A DNA stretch of 64,000 nt. Origin: Pyropia yezoensis (taxonomy: Eukaryota; Rhodophyta; Bangiophyceae; Bangiales; Bangiaceae). Below, in pieces: positions 1 to 8,640 of this stretch; position 1 is the first letter of the stretch, and the number at the start of each line of letters is the position of its first letter. The notes under the pieces are model-generated. The model ran no database searches and was not told the origin of the DNA. It worked only from the letters and a program-made list of their open reading frames with translations. A program made the position numbers and the translations under genes. The stretch spans positions 9,143,119 to 9,207,118 of the forward strand of contig CM020618.1 in the NCBI GenBank assembly GCA_009829735.1. Reading direction: 5' to 3'.

Positions 1-636
1 CCCGCCCGCGCGGCGGCGGCGGCCGCAAAGAGGACCCACTGCAGGCGGGCGGTGACGACCGCCGGCTCCGTCGCGTTGCCCACCCACCCGTGGGCGGTCG
101 CCGCCGCCGACGCGGCCGTCTCCCCCGCGCCCACGGGCAGGGGCACCCCAAACGTCGTCACGCAGTCGGCGGCGTAGGCGGCGCCGTCGAGGCGCGCCAG
201 CGCCCACAAAAAGGCCACGTCGAGTGGGGGGACGGGCGGCGGGCCTGCCACCCCCCCCCCCCGCCTCGGCCGACAGCGCCACCCACGGCGCCCGCTCCTC
301 TGCGCTCTCCCGCCACCCCCGCTCGGCCACCACGGCCGTGGCAGTGTCGGCCTTCCGGCTGGCGGCGGCCGTGGCGGCGGCGACGAGGCCGTCGGCCGCC
401 GCCGCGCCCCCGGGGGTACCCGTCAGGATAATGACGCCCGGCGCCGCCAGGTGCGCCGCGTACATGGGGAGGACGACGGTCTTGTAGCGGAGGAGCGCCG
501 CCTCCAGGCCGACACCCGACCACAGGGCGCCCATCGTGCCGTCGACGCGGATGAGGAGGGTGCGGAGGGCGGCCGCGGCGGTGGGGAGGCCCACCGCCCA
601 GGGAGGGAGGGGGTCGAGGGGGGAGGGGAGCTTCAT
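1..636 (-). CDS. Partial hypothetical protein, runs off the left edge
   Basis: A minus-strand frame opens at an ATG at 634-636 and has no stop down to position 1, so the C-terminus lies outside the window. The first ~120 codons are Ala/Gly/Leu rich with a believable mix of charged and hydrophobic residues. A run of twelve C at 251-262 marks a frame switch: left of it the better protein-like frame is a different one, containing a stretch beginning LDVAFLWALARLDGAAYAAD and a WVGNATEP segment with an N-glycosylation-type NAT. The switch sits exactly on the homopolymer, so a sequencing length error or a real frameshift are both possible. I recognise no family. The extreme GC and long homopolymers make gene calling here unsafe. 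Confidence 0.4.
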   Translation of the reverse strand, partial: MKLPSPLDPLPPWAVGLPTAAAALRTLLIRVDGTMGALWSGVGLEAALLRYKTVVLPMYAAHLAAPGVIILTGTPGGAAAADGLVAAATAAASRKADTATAVVAERGWRESAEERAPWVALSAEAGGGGGRPAARPPTRRGLFVGAGAPRRRRLRRRLRDDVWGAPARGRGGDGRVGGGDRPRVGGQRDGAGGRHRPPAVGPLCGRRRRAGG

Positions 637-1362
637 GGCGGTTTGGGGGGGGGGGGGGGGGGATGGCGGGGTGCCTCGGCCGCGCGCGGCTGCGGGCCGG
701 CGGGGGTCGAAAAGCGCGGGCGGAGCGACGGGGGGGGGGGGGTGCGGGACGACCCAGCGCCCGCGCGGGGCAGCCGCCGCGTGGGCGCCTTGGCAGCGCA
801 GAGGTCGCGCAGGTGCCAGGCGCGGCGGCCAGCGGCGACGGCGGCAGCGGCGACGGCGGCCTGCCGGGGGTGTGGGGCGCGGGCGTCGGCGGCGGCGGCG
901 GGGGCCGCGCCGGTGCACCCGTGCGCACGTCACGTGCCGCACGCGCGGTGGGGGCCCCAGCGTGCGCGCGGGCGAGCCCTGCCGGCGGCCCCGCCCGCGC
1001 GTGGGTGGACGAGTGGGAGAAGGTCAGGCCCGGCGCTCACCCCCAGCACGGGTCGGAGCACTTGTGCCCCGCGCCCATCTGCTTGACGCACGTCGTCGCG
1101 CCCCGGCTGTTGCGCGTACACACCTCAGCGACAGATACCTCAGCAGGTGCCCAACCGCCGCCCGCCGGGCCGGGGTGGACCCCCTGAACCACATGGCGTC
1201 GAGCGCCAGCGCGGTCGCCCCGCGAGGGACGCGTCGCACCTCCACAAATGACCCTCACCGCCCTTCCCATCCCTGCCCACCGGCTCTTGTGTCGCAGCAG
1301 CCCTGGGACGTGCACCAACAGACATCCAAACCCCACCTACACCTCCCCACCCCCTCCCCACC
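637..1362. other. GC-extreme intergenic stretch, no supported gene
   Basis: Opens with a G homopolymer of about twenty (645-662) upstream of the ATG of the left-edge gene, followed by CGG/GGC-rich sequence. Open frames exist on both strands, but they are the kind that GC-rich DNA gives by chance. I see no motif or gene here. Confidence 0.4.
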
Positions 1363-1647
1363 CTACCCGCACTACCACCACAAAGAAGATGAGAAAAAAG
1401 ACGAGCACCCGGCGTGCAGAGGCGCACCAGCCTCACCCCGCACAACCCCCCACGCTACCCGCACTACCACCACAGAGAAGATGAGAAAAAAGACGAGCAC
1501 CCGGCGTGCAGAGGCGCACCAGCCTCACCCCGCACAACCCCCCACGCTACCCGCACTACCACCACAAAGAAGACGAGAAAAAAGACGAGCACCCGGCGTG
1601 CAGAGGCGCACCAGCCTCACCCCGCACAACCCCCCACGCTACCCGCC
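1363..1647. repeat. 92-bp minisatellite, three full copies plus a stub
   Basis: Copies start at 1363, 1455 and 1547, each with CTACCCGCACTACCACCACA, and a truncated fourth starts at 1639. The period is exactly 92 bp. Each unit holds an A-rich island (GAAAAAAGACGAGCACC) in a C-rich background. Because 92 is not divisible by three, the repeat rotates through frames and is not a protein repeat. Copies differ at only a few positions, so expansion looks recent. Confidence 0.9.
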
Positions 1648-3348
1648 ACCACCCCCTCTCCCCTATCCCAGACGTCTCCATACTAGCTCATGCAGCTCCG
1701 TGAAGCGCTGGGTGTGGGCGTCGATGGAGCGGGGCCGGTGGGGAGGCGTGTCAGGGTGCTAAACGGAGACGGGGACTGTGACCCAACACTTGCGTTTCGC
1801 ACGACGACCCGAGCCCACCTGGACGACCGGCCGCACTGACTTGGGTGGTGGCGGTGGTGACCCAAAGCGTATGCACGCGACCACCCAGTCAAAAGTGACC
1901 CAAAGGCAATGCAGGCGACGACCCGGCTGGTGGGCCGATCCCTACGATCGTTGGACGCCTGCCAGTCGGTCGACAGCTGGAGTCCTCTGGCGGATCTGGA
2001 GCAGTCGTGACACAGAAGCATATTTATCACCGAAATGATACCCACGTACGGATTTCGCTCGGAAGAGACATGCGCTACAAGGGGCTCTGGGGGGGGTTCG
2101 TCCTTCCCATTGATCATTGGCACTTCTTTCCGCGTGGGGCATCTGGTTTGGCGGTGGTGGTGTGGTGGGTCCCCGGAACCGCCGCGCTGGTGGTGGGCTC
2201 CTGGTCAGACGCCCTCGCCATCGACACGCTGGTCGTAATGGTCCATGTAGGAATCGATATCCGACATCACCCGCTGGAAAAGCAGAGGGGGATACCCGTT
2301 CTGGCCCCTCAGCGCCCCTCACCAAACGCGCCTCGGGCCCTGCGCTCCCTGGAATTCCGACCGTAAACTGAAGATATGCCCCGTACCGGAGGCGTGTGTG
2401 ACTGAATGCACGTGCTCGGCCAAAGGGCAGGGGAGAGGGCGTCGGAACCGGCCATCCTCCACTACACCCGTGCGTTGGATGCATGGGCGCGGGGCCTGCC
2501 TAGCGGGGCGGCAGCCGGGGGGTGGTGCGGGGGGGGTGACCCTCCACGGCGGCCGCGGCCGTGCCGTCGACGCAGCCTCCCCGCGCGCTCCGCCGCCGCT
2601 GCCGCCGTCGTTGGTCGTGCCGCCCGCCGGCCGGCCAGCCGCCGCGGCGGCCGCCTCCACCACAGCCGCCGTGGCCGCCGCGGCCAGCAGCATTGTGGTG
2701 GTCACGGCCAGTGGCAGGGTCCGGCCTCGTTGGCATAGCCTACGGCTGCAGTCATGGGGGGATGTCCTCGACGGTGCCCCTCCGAGTCTGCCGCATCTTC
2801 TGAACGCGGGTGGGTCGTCAGGGGCGGCCTTGCCGGCCGTGTTGACGTCGCCTATTCACTCTTCCTCTAGCGCAGGTCGCTGCTTTTGGCGGCAGTGGAC
2901 AGTGACAGGCGTCTGGGGTGCTGTCGGGGGCGGTGGCCCTTTGCGCCTGGCGCTTTTGTCTGGTGGGGGTGGGGGTTGCCGCTGGTGTTTATCACCACTG
3001 TGGCGGTGGGCAGGCACAGGCCAGTGGCTTCCATTCTTATGCATCCACCCCGACGAATAGTGCGACCACCCCTGGAAGCCAGCCAGCCCCCTGTCTGAAG
3101 CGACAGCAGTGTGAACCTGGGGGGCCAACGCGTGGATCCGCACATCACCATGTTGGCAGTGTCAGCAGGCCCCCCCCCCATGGTTGAGCAATGTCAGCGT
3201 CAAGAGCAACGGCGCATTCTTCGTCGCTTTCCCGTACGTGAACGCGGGGGCATCCACTGGCGGCCATCGTCCCCCCCCCCCCGTCCCCTCCAGTTCATCC
3301 CCCCACGGACATCTGGCCATTGGAGCGGCGCCGCCCCCGTCTCGCCCG
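1648..3348. other. Gene-poor GC-rich stretch
   Basis: No gene can be supported. A minus-strand frame at 2319-2705 begins with a hydrophobic Ala-rich stretch (MTTTMLLAAAATAAVVEAA) that could be a signal peptide, but it is followed only by low-complexity Gly/Pro/Arg sequence. Homopolymer C and G tracts recur, for example around 3170 and 3275. Confidence 0.35.
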
Positions 3349-4461
3349 TCAGCGGTCGACCGGGGGAGTGACGTCAGCGCCGCTCGGCGGCGTCGGTACC
3401 TCCCAGTTGTACAGCAGGCCCGGCGGTATGGACGGCGGGACGCCCGCCTTGTCCCCAGGCGGCCCCGCACGAACCACCGCCACCTCTGCGGAAATGGGCG
3501 ACGACGGGGGCAGGGGATAGGGCGGCGGGGGCGTCCCGCCGCCAATCCCGGTGGGGGGGGGCGCGGTCGTTGCCACCGACGACCGTCGGGAGGGTGGCCC
3601 CGGCGGCCACGTGGGCGGCCCGGCCCAGAGACCCCGTGACGGGACGCCGCCACCGCCGCCACCGCCGTCGCCACCGCCACCGCCGCCGCCCCGCGTGGCG
3701 GCCCACCGGCGGTAGCCGAGGGCCACCGCTGCCGCCGCCGCCGCCCCTACCACAGCCGCCCCCACAGCAATGCCTGCCACGGGACCAGCAGAGAGGCCGC
3801 CGGCGAGGTCCGACCCACGTCCACCCCCCTCCGGCAGCGACCTGTCCTCGCCGGGCACCGCCGCTGCCGGTGTCGGTCTGGGCCCCCGCAGGATACACAG
3901 CAAGTAGATGCCCTCGACAATCATGACGTGGGGGCGGCCGTCCTCGATTTCCAACACGGGACCGTCGTTTTCATAATCGACGAACCACCCGTCGTTTCCA
4001 AACAGCAGGACGGTGGTGTTGCTCCACTGGAGCTTGTTGCCACACTTCAGGCTGCCCATGCCGATGCCAACCGAGTCGGACCACTCGATGTCCGTGGTGA
4101 CGTTGAAGAGCGCAAACTCTTCTTCCAGGCCGTGGTCCGCGCGGAACTTCTCGTTGACGAGCCCCAGCGTGCGGATGACCTCCAGATTGCCCTTGTCGCA
4201 CACGGCCCCGTCTTGGGAGATGGTCCCATCGAGGTAGTCGACCATCCATACGGGGTCCTCGTCCGTCCTCCGCCGTGCCACGCCCAGCGCCAGCGAATCG
4301 GGGCACTTGGCCTCCCCATCTCTCTGGTTTCCATAGAGGGTGTACGTGCCGCTTACATCGTTGGGCCTCAGCCGTCGCGCGACAACGGTAGGGACGGCAG
4401 CGCCAAGGATCCCTACCACCGCGGCAGCCGCGACCAGCCACCGGCACCGGAGTGGCCCCAT
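3349..4461 (-). CDS. Putative type I single-pass membrane protein
   Basis: This is the most convincing host gene in the window. The frame runs from an ATG at 4513-4515 (388 aa). I favour the second ATG at 4459-4461 (codon 19), because it puts a classic signal peptide at the N-terminus: a short basic region (PLRCRW), then a hydrophobic core (LVAAAAVVGILGAAVPTVVA). In the 388-aa numbering, residues ~48-242 form a mixed-composition ectodomain with four Cys (71, 106, 158, 207) and two N-glycosylation sequons (NVT at 138, NTT at 166). Residues ~243-268 are a strongly hydrophobic Ala/Val/Gly transmembrane segment followed by RR. The rest is a Gly-rich then Pro-rich cytoplasmic tail. The topology is inferred from composition. 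I do not recognise the ectodomain family. No neighbour clearly belongs with it. Introns cannot be excluded, but none is needed. Confidence 0.6.
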   Translation of the reverse strand: MGPLRCRWLVAAAAVVGILGAAVPTVVARRLRPNDVSGTYTLYGNQRDGEAKCPDSLALGVARRRTDEDPVWMVDYLDGTISQDGAVCDKGNLEVIRTLGLVNEKFRADHGLEEEFALFNVTTDIEWSDSVGIGMGSLKCGNKLQWSNTTVLLFGNDGWFVDYENDGPVLEIEDGRPHVMIVEGIYLLCILRGPRPTPAAAVPGEDRSLPEGGGRGSDLAGGLSAGPVAGIAVGAAVVGAAAAAAVALGYRRWAATRGGGGGGGDGGGGGGGVPSRGLWAGPPTWPPGPPSRRSSVATTAPPPTGIGGGTPPPPYPLPPSSPISAEVAVVRAGPPGDKAGVPPSIPPGLLYNWEVPTPPSGADVTPPVDR

Positions 4462-4515
4462 GGGGGGGCGGCAGGGTACCTCAGCGGCCACCCGGCGGCG
4501 GCGCACCGTCGACAA

Positions 4516-5090
4516 CGCCTAGGGGTGGAGGCGGGCTCGGCGGGTGTCGTGGAGGCGAGTAATGGGTACGCGCCCCGAGGGCAAGGGGGGGGATCGGAGG
4601 CAGTAGAGGGGAAGAAGGTAAGAGGACAGGGCGCCGAGAGCTTCGCGAAAAGCAACGGTGGCAACCCGCCAAGTGCGTCGCGCTTGACGACGGGCTAACT
4701 CCCCCACCTTGTGCGACGGTGCTCCCCCCCTGGACCGTGCGGGGGCGGACTCCCCTGCGCAGGTTCTCCGCTGGGGCGCGGCGGAGAGGGTGGCCGTTTT
4801 CTCTTCGCGCGCGGCTGGCTCGCCGCGGCGGTTGGTGGCCTCACGCCGGGCGCGTGCGCACTGGCACCGGTCGAAGGGCGAGAGGCGGCCCCGCGCGCAA
4901 CCCCCGTGTCGGTGGGCGGCTTGGCAGGAAGCCGGCCCGTCGACGAACACGGGGGGTGCGCGCTGGACTGCCGCGAGACGGCTGGCAAGCCGCTCTGCCC
5001 CTGCGAGGGGGGGAGTGACCCATGCTTGCTCGCATGACTGGGGACGGTTATAGGGGGGGCGGTGGTCCGCAGATTCTTCAGCGAACGCAG
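4516..5090. promoter_or_regulatory. Upstream region of the membrane-protein gene, no clear motif
   Basis: This stretch lies 5' of the minus-strand membrane-protein gene and should hold its promoter. I find no convincing TATA box or repeated operator. Several overlapping Arg/Pro-rich frames on both strands look like GC-driven chance frames. Confidence 0.25.
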
Positions 5091-5173
5091 CCCGCTGCCG
5101 CCGTCCAGCTTGGCACGGGCACCAGCACAGCCCCCACCCTTTGGCTGGGCGCATCACCACGGCCCGCAGCGTA
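5091..5173. repeat. Direct repeat, copy 1
   Basis: About 83 bp from CCCGCTGCCGCCGTCCAGCT to CCCGCAGCGTA. It recurs at 5233-5319 with small substitutions and a few extra bases. The two copies are separated by a 59-bp A/T-richer linker containing ATGTATGTACATACTGTATG. Confidence 0.8.
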
Positions 5174-5232
5174 ATGCATGTATGTACATACTGTATGCCC
5201 TCGCCGGACCGTTTTAAACGTACAAAGCCTCG

Positions 5233-5319
5233 CCCGCTGCCGCCGTCCAGCTTGGCACGGGCGCCAGCACAGCCCCCACTCTGCCCCTGGCTGGGCGCGC
5301 AGCCACGGCCCGCAGCGTA
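5233..5319. repeat. Direct repeat, copy 2
   Basis: Second copy of the repeat at 5091-5173. Both begin CCCGCTGCCGCCGTCCAGCT and end GGCCCGCAGCGTA, and both are followed by ATG/TATGTAC-type sequence. Spacing between copy starts is 142 bp. Confidence 0.8.
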
Positions 5320-5609
5320 TGTACTGTACCAAGGGTTGTCAAGCGTACGGCCATGAAACGTATTACGCGCGTCTCTTCAACAGCGTTTGTCCATTGTTGA
5401 CCCAAGATGGGGAGGCGGGGAAGCGGGGGGGGGGTGCGAGAGGCTTGACGGGCGATCTAAGACGCGCCACATTCATGTGGCGCAGCGAGTGTGTCTGTGG
5501 CGTGGCAGTTTCATCGCCACCTGCCGTCGGTCGAGATGTGGAAACCACAGCATCGCCGATCTCCCACTTCCTTCGCAAGAGCTCGCGGAGGTACAGGTCA
5601 TGACCTGGT

Positions 5610-6064
5610 TATTGCAGTTATCTGAATTTTGTCCCATGTGGACAAGAGCAAGAGCAAGTGTACAAGAGCAAGGGCCAATCGCATGCTCGCAGCAGAGGGC
5701 TGTCCCATGGCGTGCTGCAACACGTCTGTCGGAAGAACCTGATGATTGGCTATGGCCACAACTGCTCTCGCAACGAACGCTGGTTGGTCAAAACACTCTT
5801 GTTTCTTCATCGGATCTCGCCGGTCGGCCCTTTATCTCAGGTCATCTCTGTCAAGAACAGTCCGAAGCACTCAGCCGGTGCTTGTTCTGCCCTCGAAGTG
5901 GTCAGCAATCCCGAGAGAACCCCCGAACACACTGTTCGTACAACAACGGACCCTCATGCAGAGCAGTCATTGGCCAGAGAGGCAGCATCTGAGTCATATC
6001 ATTGGTCAAACACAGTTTGCTCTTGCTCTTGTCCACATGGGACAAAATTGGGAGAACTGCAATA
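5610..6064. mobile_element. MITE-like element A with 48-bp terminal inverted repeats
   Basis: The left end (5610-5657, starting TATTGCAGTT) is the reverse complement of the right end (6017-6064) with about three mismatches in 48 bp. Both contain GTCCCATGTGGACAAGAGCA. The outermost TA on each side fits a TA target duplication, as in Tc1/mariner-type elements. The 455-bp length and absence of a transposase frame make it non-autonomous. A one-ended relative lies at 62668-62712. Confidence 0.75.
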
Positions 6065-6079
6065 TATGACTCCCAGTTA

Positions 6080-6312
6080 TACAGTGCGACCCCTCACTTG
6101 CCCTGGGGTAGACCAAGGAGGTGGCCCCCCTTCCAGTGTCCGACAGTTGTCCTGAGATGTTCAGATTTCAGCGATCTGGACGGTATGAGCCAATCAGCAC
6201 CCGTCAATCGCCCGAATATGAGCCGCCCGGCCGGGCCACTTCACGCGTACCCCCCCCTCAGTTGTGCCGATCGGCACAACTGCGGGGCGGCCAAGTGAGG
6301 GGTCGCACTGTA
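6080..6312. mobile_element. MITE-like element B with 21-bp perfect terminal inverted repeats
   Basis: The left end 6080-6100 (TACAGTGCGACCCCTCACTT...) and the right end 6292-6312 are exact reverse complements. The outer TA may be the target duplication, leaving CAGTG-type termini such as those of pogo/Tigger-like elements. It is 233 bp with no coding capacity, and it starts only 15 bp after element A ends, so the two may be a nested or paired insertion. Confidence 0.75.
6259..6282. repeat. 24-bp perfect palindrome inside MITE B
   Basis: A perfect self-complementary sequence whose half-site is CAGTTGTGCCGA, near the right end of element B. It could extrude as a hairpin or bind a dimeric protein; neither is shown here. 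Confidence 0.8.
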
Positions 6313-6417
6313 TGGCACCCTGCCATATAAGTGGGAGTATCGTTGCGGCCGTTCTCGCAGTAGTCGATCGCCTCTCCTAACGATCGTTCGTCATACAGCG
6401 CAATTTCAGGTAATTAG

Positions 6418-6750
6418 AATACTAGAAGAGCATCGCGGTATGATTGGGGGGACCATAATGGGCTTCCCGGGCGCTTCTCCGCCCACCTGCGCCACCCGCA
6501 CTGGCGCCATTCAGCGGTTTACGATCCCTCACGGCAGTTACAAGCGAATGTTCTGCGGTATCTCTTTGAGCAAGCGTCTGGGGACACCCCAGTGTCCACA
6601 AGGGAGCTGGCTGTGGAGGGCTCGCTGACGAGTGAGGACGACGCGGGGGTGAGGGCGGCGACGATAGACACGATTGTGTTTGAGAGTAGTAGGAGGGGTG
6701 TCGAGGGTGGCAGTGACGGTGGTGCATCGTCCGGCAGCGACAATGAGTGA
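6418..6750 (+). CDS. ATG-less open frame, possible 3' exon
   Basis: A plus-strand frame opens after an in-frame TAG at 6415-6417 and runs 110 codons to a TGA at 6748-6750 without any methionine. The translation looks protein-like and not GC noise: it contains HPHWRHSAVYDPSRQLQANV followed by a Leu/Phe/Glu stretch and an acidic Ser/Gly tail ending SGSDNE. AG dinucleotides at 6416-6417 and 6424-6425 could be 3' splice sites. It may therefore be the last exon of a spliced gene whose upstream part was displaced by the MITEs, or a relic. I recognise no family. Confidence 0.3.
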   Translation, partial: NTRRASRYDWGDHNGLPGRFSAHLRHPHWRHSAVYDPSRQLQANVLRYLFEQASGDTPVSTRELAVEGSLTSEDDAGVRAATIDTIVFESSRRGVEGGSDGGASSGSDNE

Positions 6751-8150
6751 CTCATTTCTTATCTTATTGCCGCTTCCCTCGTGCGTGTGTACACGAGTCC
6801 CAGCTGCCAAGAAGGCCCAGCAACAGAGGGGTCCAGAATGACAAGATGCTGCACCGCATGGGCAGGTGGAGCGTGGGTGCTCCCCATCGTTCAATGCTCG
6901 AGTTGCCGGACGGTTCTGCTAAGACTGCGTTGAGGTCGACGTCCCGGCCCTGCTGCGACTGTGTATCAAGTCTGGAATTGGATACGTCTCCGTGCGGTCG
7001 ACCGAAAATATACAGTCCGGTCCGCGTCAGATTCACGCGGTCGACAGTGATCTGAGCTCTGGATCCCCCGTGATCGCCGTCGAAGCGAGAACGATCGCCA
7101 GCCAGACGGCGACACACCGCGTTTCCTGGGCCCCGGCGCAAGGACTCTGTATCGCTGGAAGGGGGGCTACAGTCAGTATTGAGTATTGTTTGACTGGGAA
7201 TTGTCACGGGCGGCGCGAGCGTTCGTCGGGACGGTGGGCGGCGGCGGCGGTGGCGAGGGTTAAGGAGGGGCAGACTGTTTATGAAGGGACCTGGGGCGGT
7301 CAGACCACGTGCCCGGTCGGAGTCGAGGCCGGTCGAGAGGTGGGGCAGACGACGTGCGCGGTCAGAGTCGGGGCCGGTCGCGCGCGTGTGAGTGCGAGGT
7401 CAGGCGATCGACCCGGGCCGGTGGCGCGCTCTCGCCTGAGCTAGGGATCGTGATTGGCCCAGGGCATCGCACATTCTATGCAACTGTAACTGGGCCCGGC
7501 AATGCGATTTGTCAACAGCGTTGGCCTTTCAACCTCGATCAGGTCGTCGCTCGAATTGAAGGAGTCTCCCACATGCGTGGGCGTGGCGAGAGCAACCAAG
7601 ACTGCTGCCATCCCGCGTGACAATACCCAATACTCACTGTACATAGTGCGCAAGGGTGCCATATAACCGGGTCGTGACTGTAGTGTGCGGATTCGCGAAG
7701 GTACATCAGCCAATGGGATGTGTGCTCAAGAGGTGTCTATTGAGGGTACTTTTGGAAAAAGAGATGTGTCTGTGATTGAGCCCCGGTTCTTCGTATGCTA
7801 TGAGTCGCCACCGCCGTCGCCGCCACCTCTGTGAATATTTCTGTGTGACTCATTGCCCCTTGGTGCGTGCGTCGGTGCATGAGCGCTAGACCTGGCTTAG
7901 TGGTTGGCACATGTTTTGGAATATCACAACCTCCAACCCCCCCCCCGGCGCACTTTATACCTAGTTTATTTTTGTGGGCCAATTCCAGTCTCCACAGTCC
8001 CCCGCAAGCCACCTCCGCGCTGCAGCATGCGGTTCCAGCTTCCCTGCGCTGCATATGCACCTCTCCCTTACCCCTCGTAGTAGCTGCACACTCGCCTCTG
8101 TTGTTTCCGGATGCACAATCCGCGCGGCGCCAAGAACTCTGGTCGTGGAA
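6751..8150. other. Intergenic stretch with a short tandem duplication
   Basis: No supported gene. Around 7297-7385 two imperfect ~45-bp units sit in tandem, each with a CAGAC(C/G)ACGTGC core followed by a GGTC(G/A)GAGTCG motif. The other open frames here are short and overlap on both strands. Confidence 0.4.
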
Positions 8151-8318
8151 GACCGTAGCCAGGCGGGCCGAAGAGGACCGCCAGAAAGACCGTAGCCAGG
8201 CGGCCTGGATAGGCGCTGCCGCGCCGGAGCAGTTTAATAATAAATGATCTTTATTCTGATCACCGGTCCCGCCGTAGCCAGGCGGGCCTGAAGGTCCTGG
8301 AAGACCGTAGCCAGGCGG
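8151..8318 (-). repeat. Four copies of a 16-bp motif encoding PPGYG on the minus strand
   Basis: GACCGTAGCCAGGCGG or a close variant occurs at 8151-8166, 8188-8203, 8270-8285 and 8303-8318. Read on the minus strand it encodes Pro-Pro-Gly-Tyr-Gly, and the 8303 and 8270 copies are in one frame (33 bp apart). The 8188 and 8151 copies are 37 bp apart and fall out of that frame. Between the two pairs lies an A/T-rich patch with AATAAA on both strands (8239-8244 plus, 8250-8255 minus). This could be the end of a Gly/Tyr-rich protein gene entering from about 8426, or a decayed copy of one. Confidence 0.45.
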
Positions 8319-8564
8319 AAAGAAGGCGACGGGGGCGGAGCAGATGACGAATGGAGGAGTCGGAACGAAGCTGGGGAGGGGGGCCTTGGGGGGGCAGCAG
8401 TACGCGAGCATTGGCGGCGACCTCACCCTGCTGGCCAGCAGACGCTGACGACACGATACCAGGAGGTTGTATCGGAAAGGGGCGGGGACAGAGACCAGGC
8501 GCTGGGCTGCCCATTCGCGGCATCAAGTACATATTGTGGCATAACGAAGAAGCAGATATCGAAG

Positions 8565-8640
8565 AGTCGGATTCGAATCCGGGCCCTTGGGAGGTAAGCG
8601 GAATGGCGCGCTCAAACCACTAGGCGACCGGGCGAAATCC
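8565..8640 (-). other. tRNA-like or tRNA-derived SINE-like patch (weak)
   Basis: Read on the minus strand, the segment has a box-A-like CGCCTAGTGGTTTGAGCGC and, about 30 bp on, a box-B-like GGATTCGAATCC. Box B carries one extra base relative to the usual GGTTCGANNCC, and I cannot fold a clean acceptor stem, so a working tRNA is unlikely. A decayed tRNA or a tRNA-headed SINE fragment is the better reading. Confidence 0.3.

Noticed and set aside
637-1362. Long Arg/Pro-rich frames on both strands in the first 2 kb
   Set aside because: Extreme GC removes stop codons by chance. The translations are low-complexity and overlap each other in several frames.
8565-8640. Functional tRNA gene
   Set aside because: Box B has an extra base and no full cloverleaf can be folded by eye, so it is listed only as tRNA-like.
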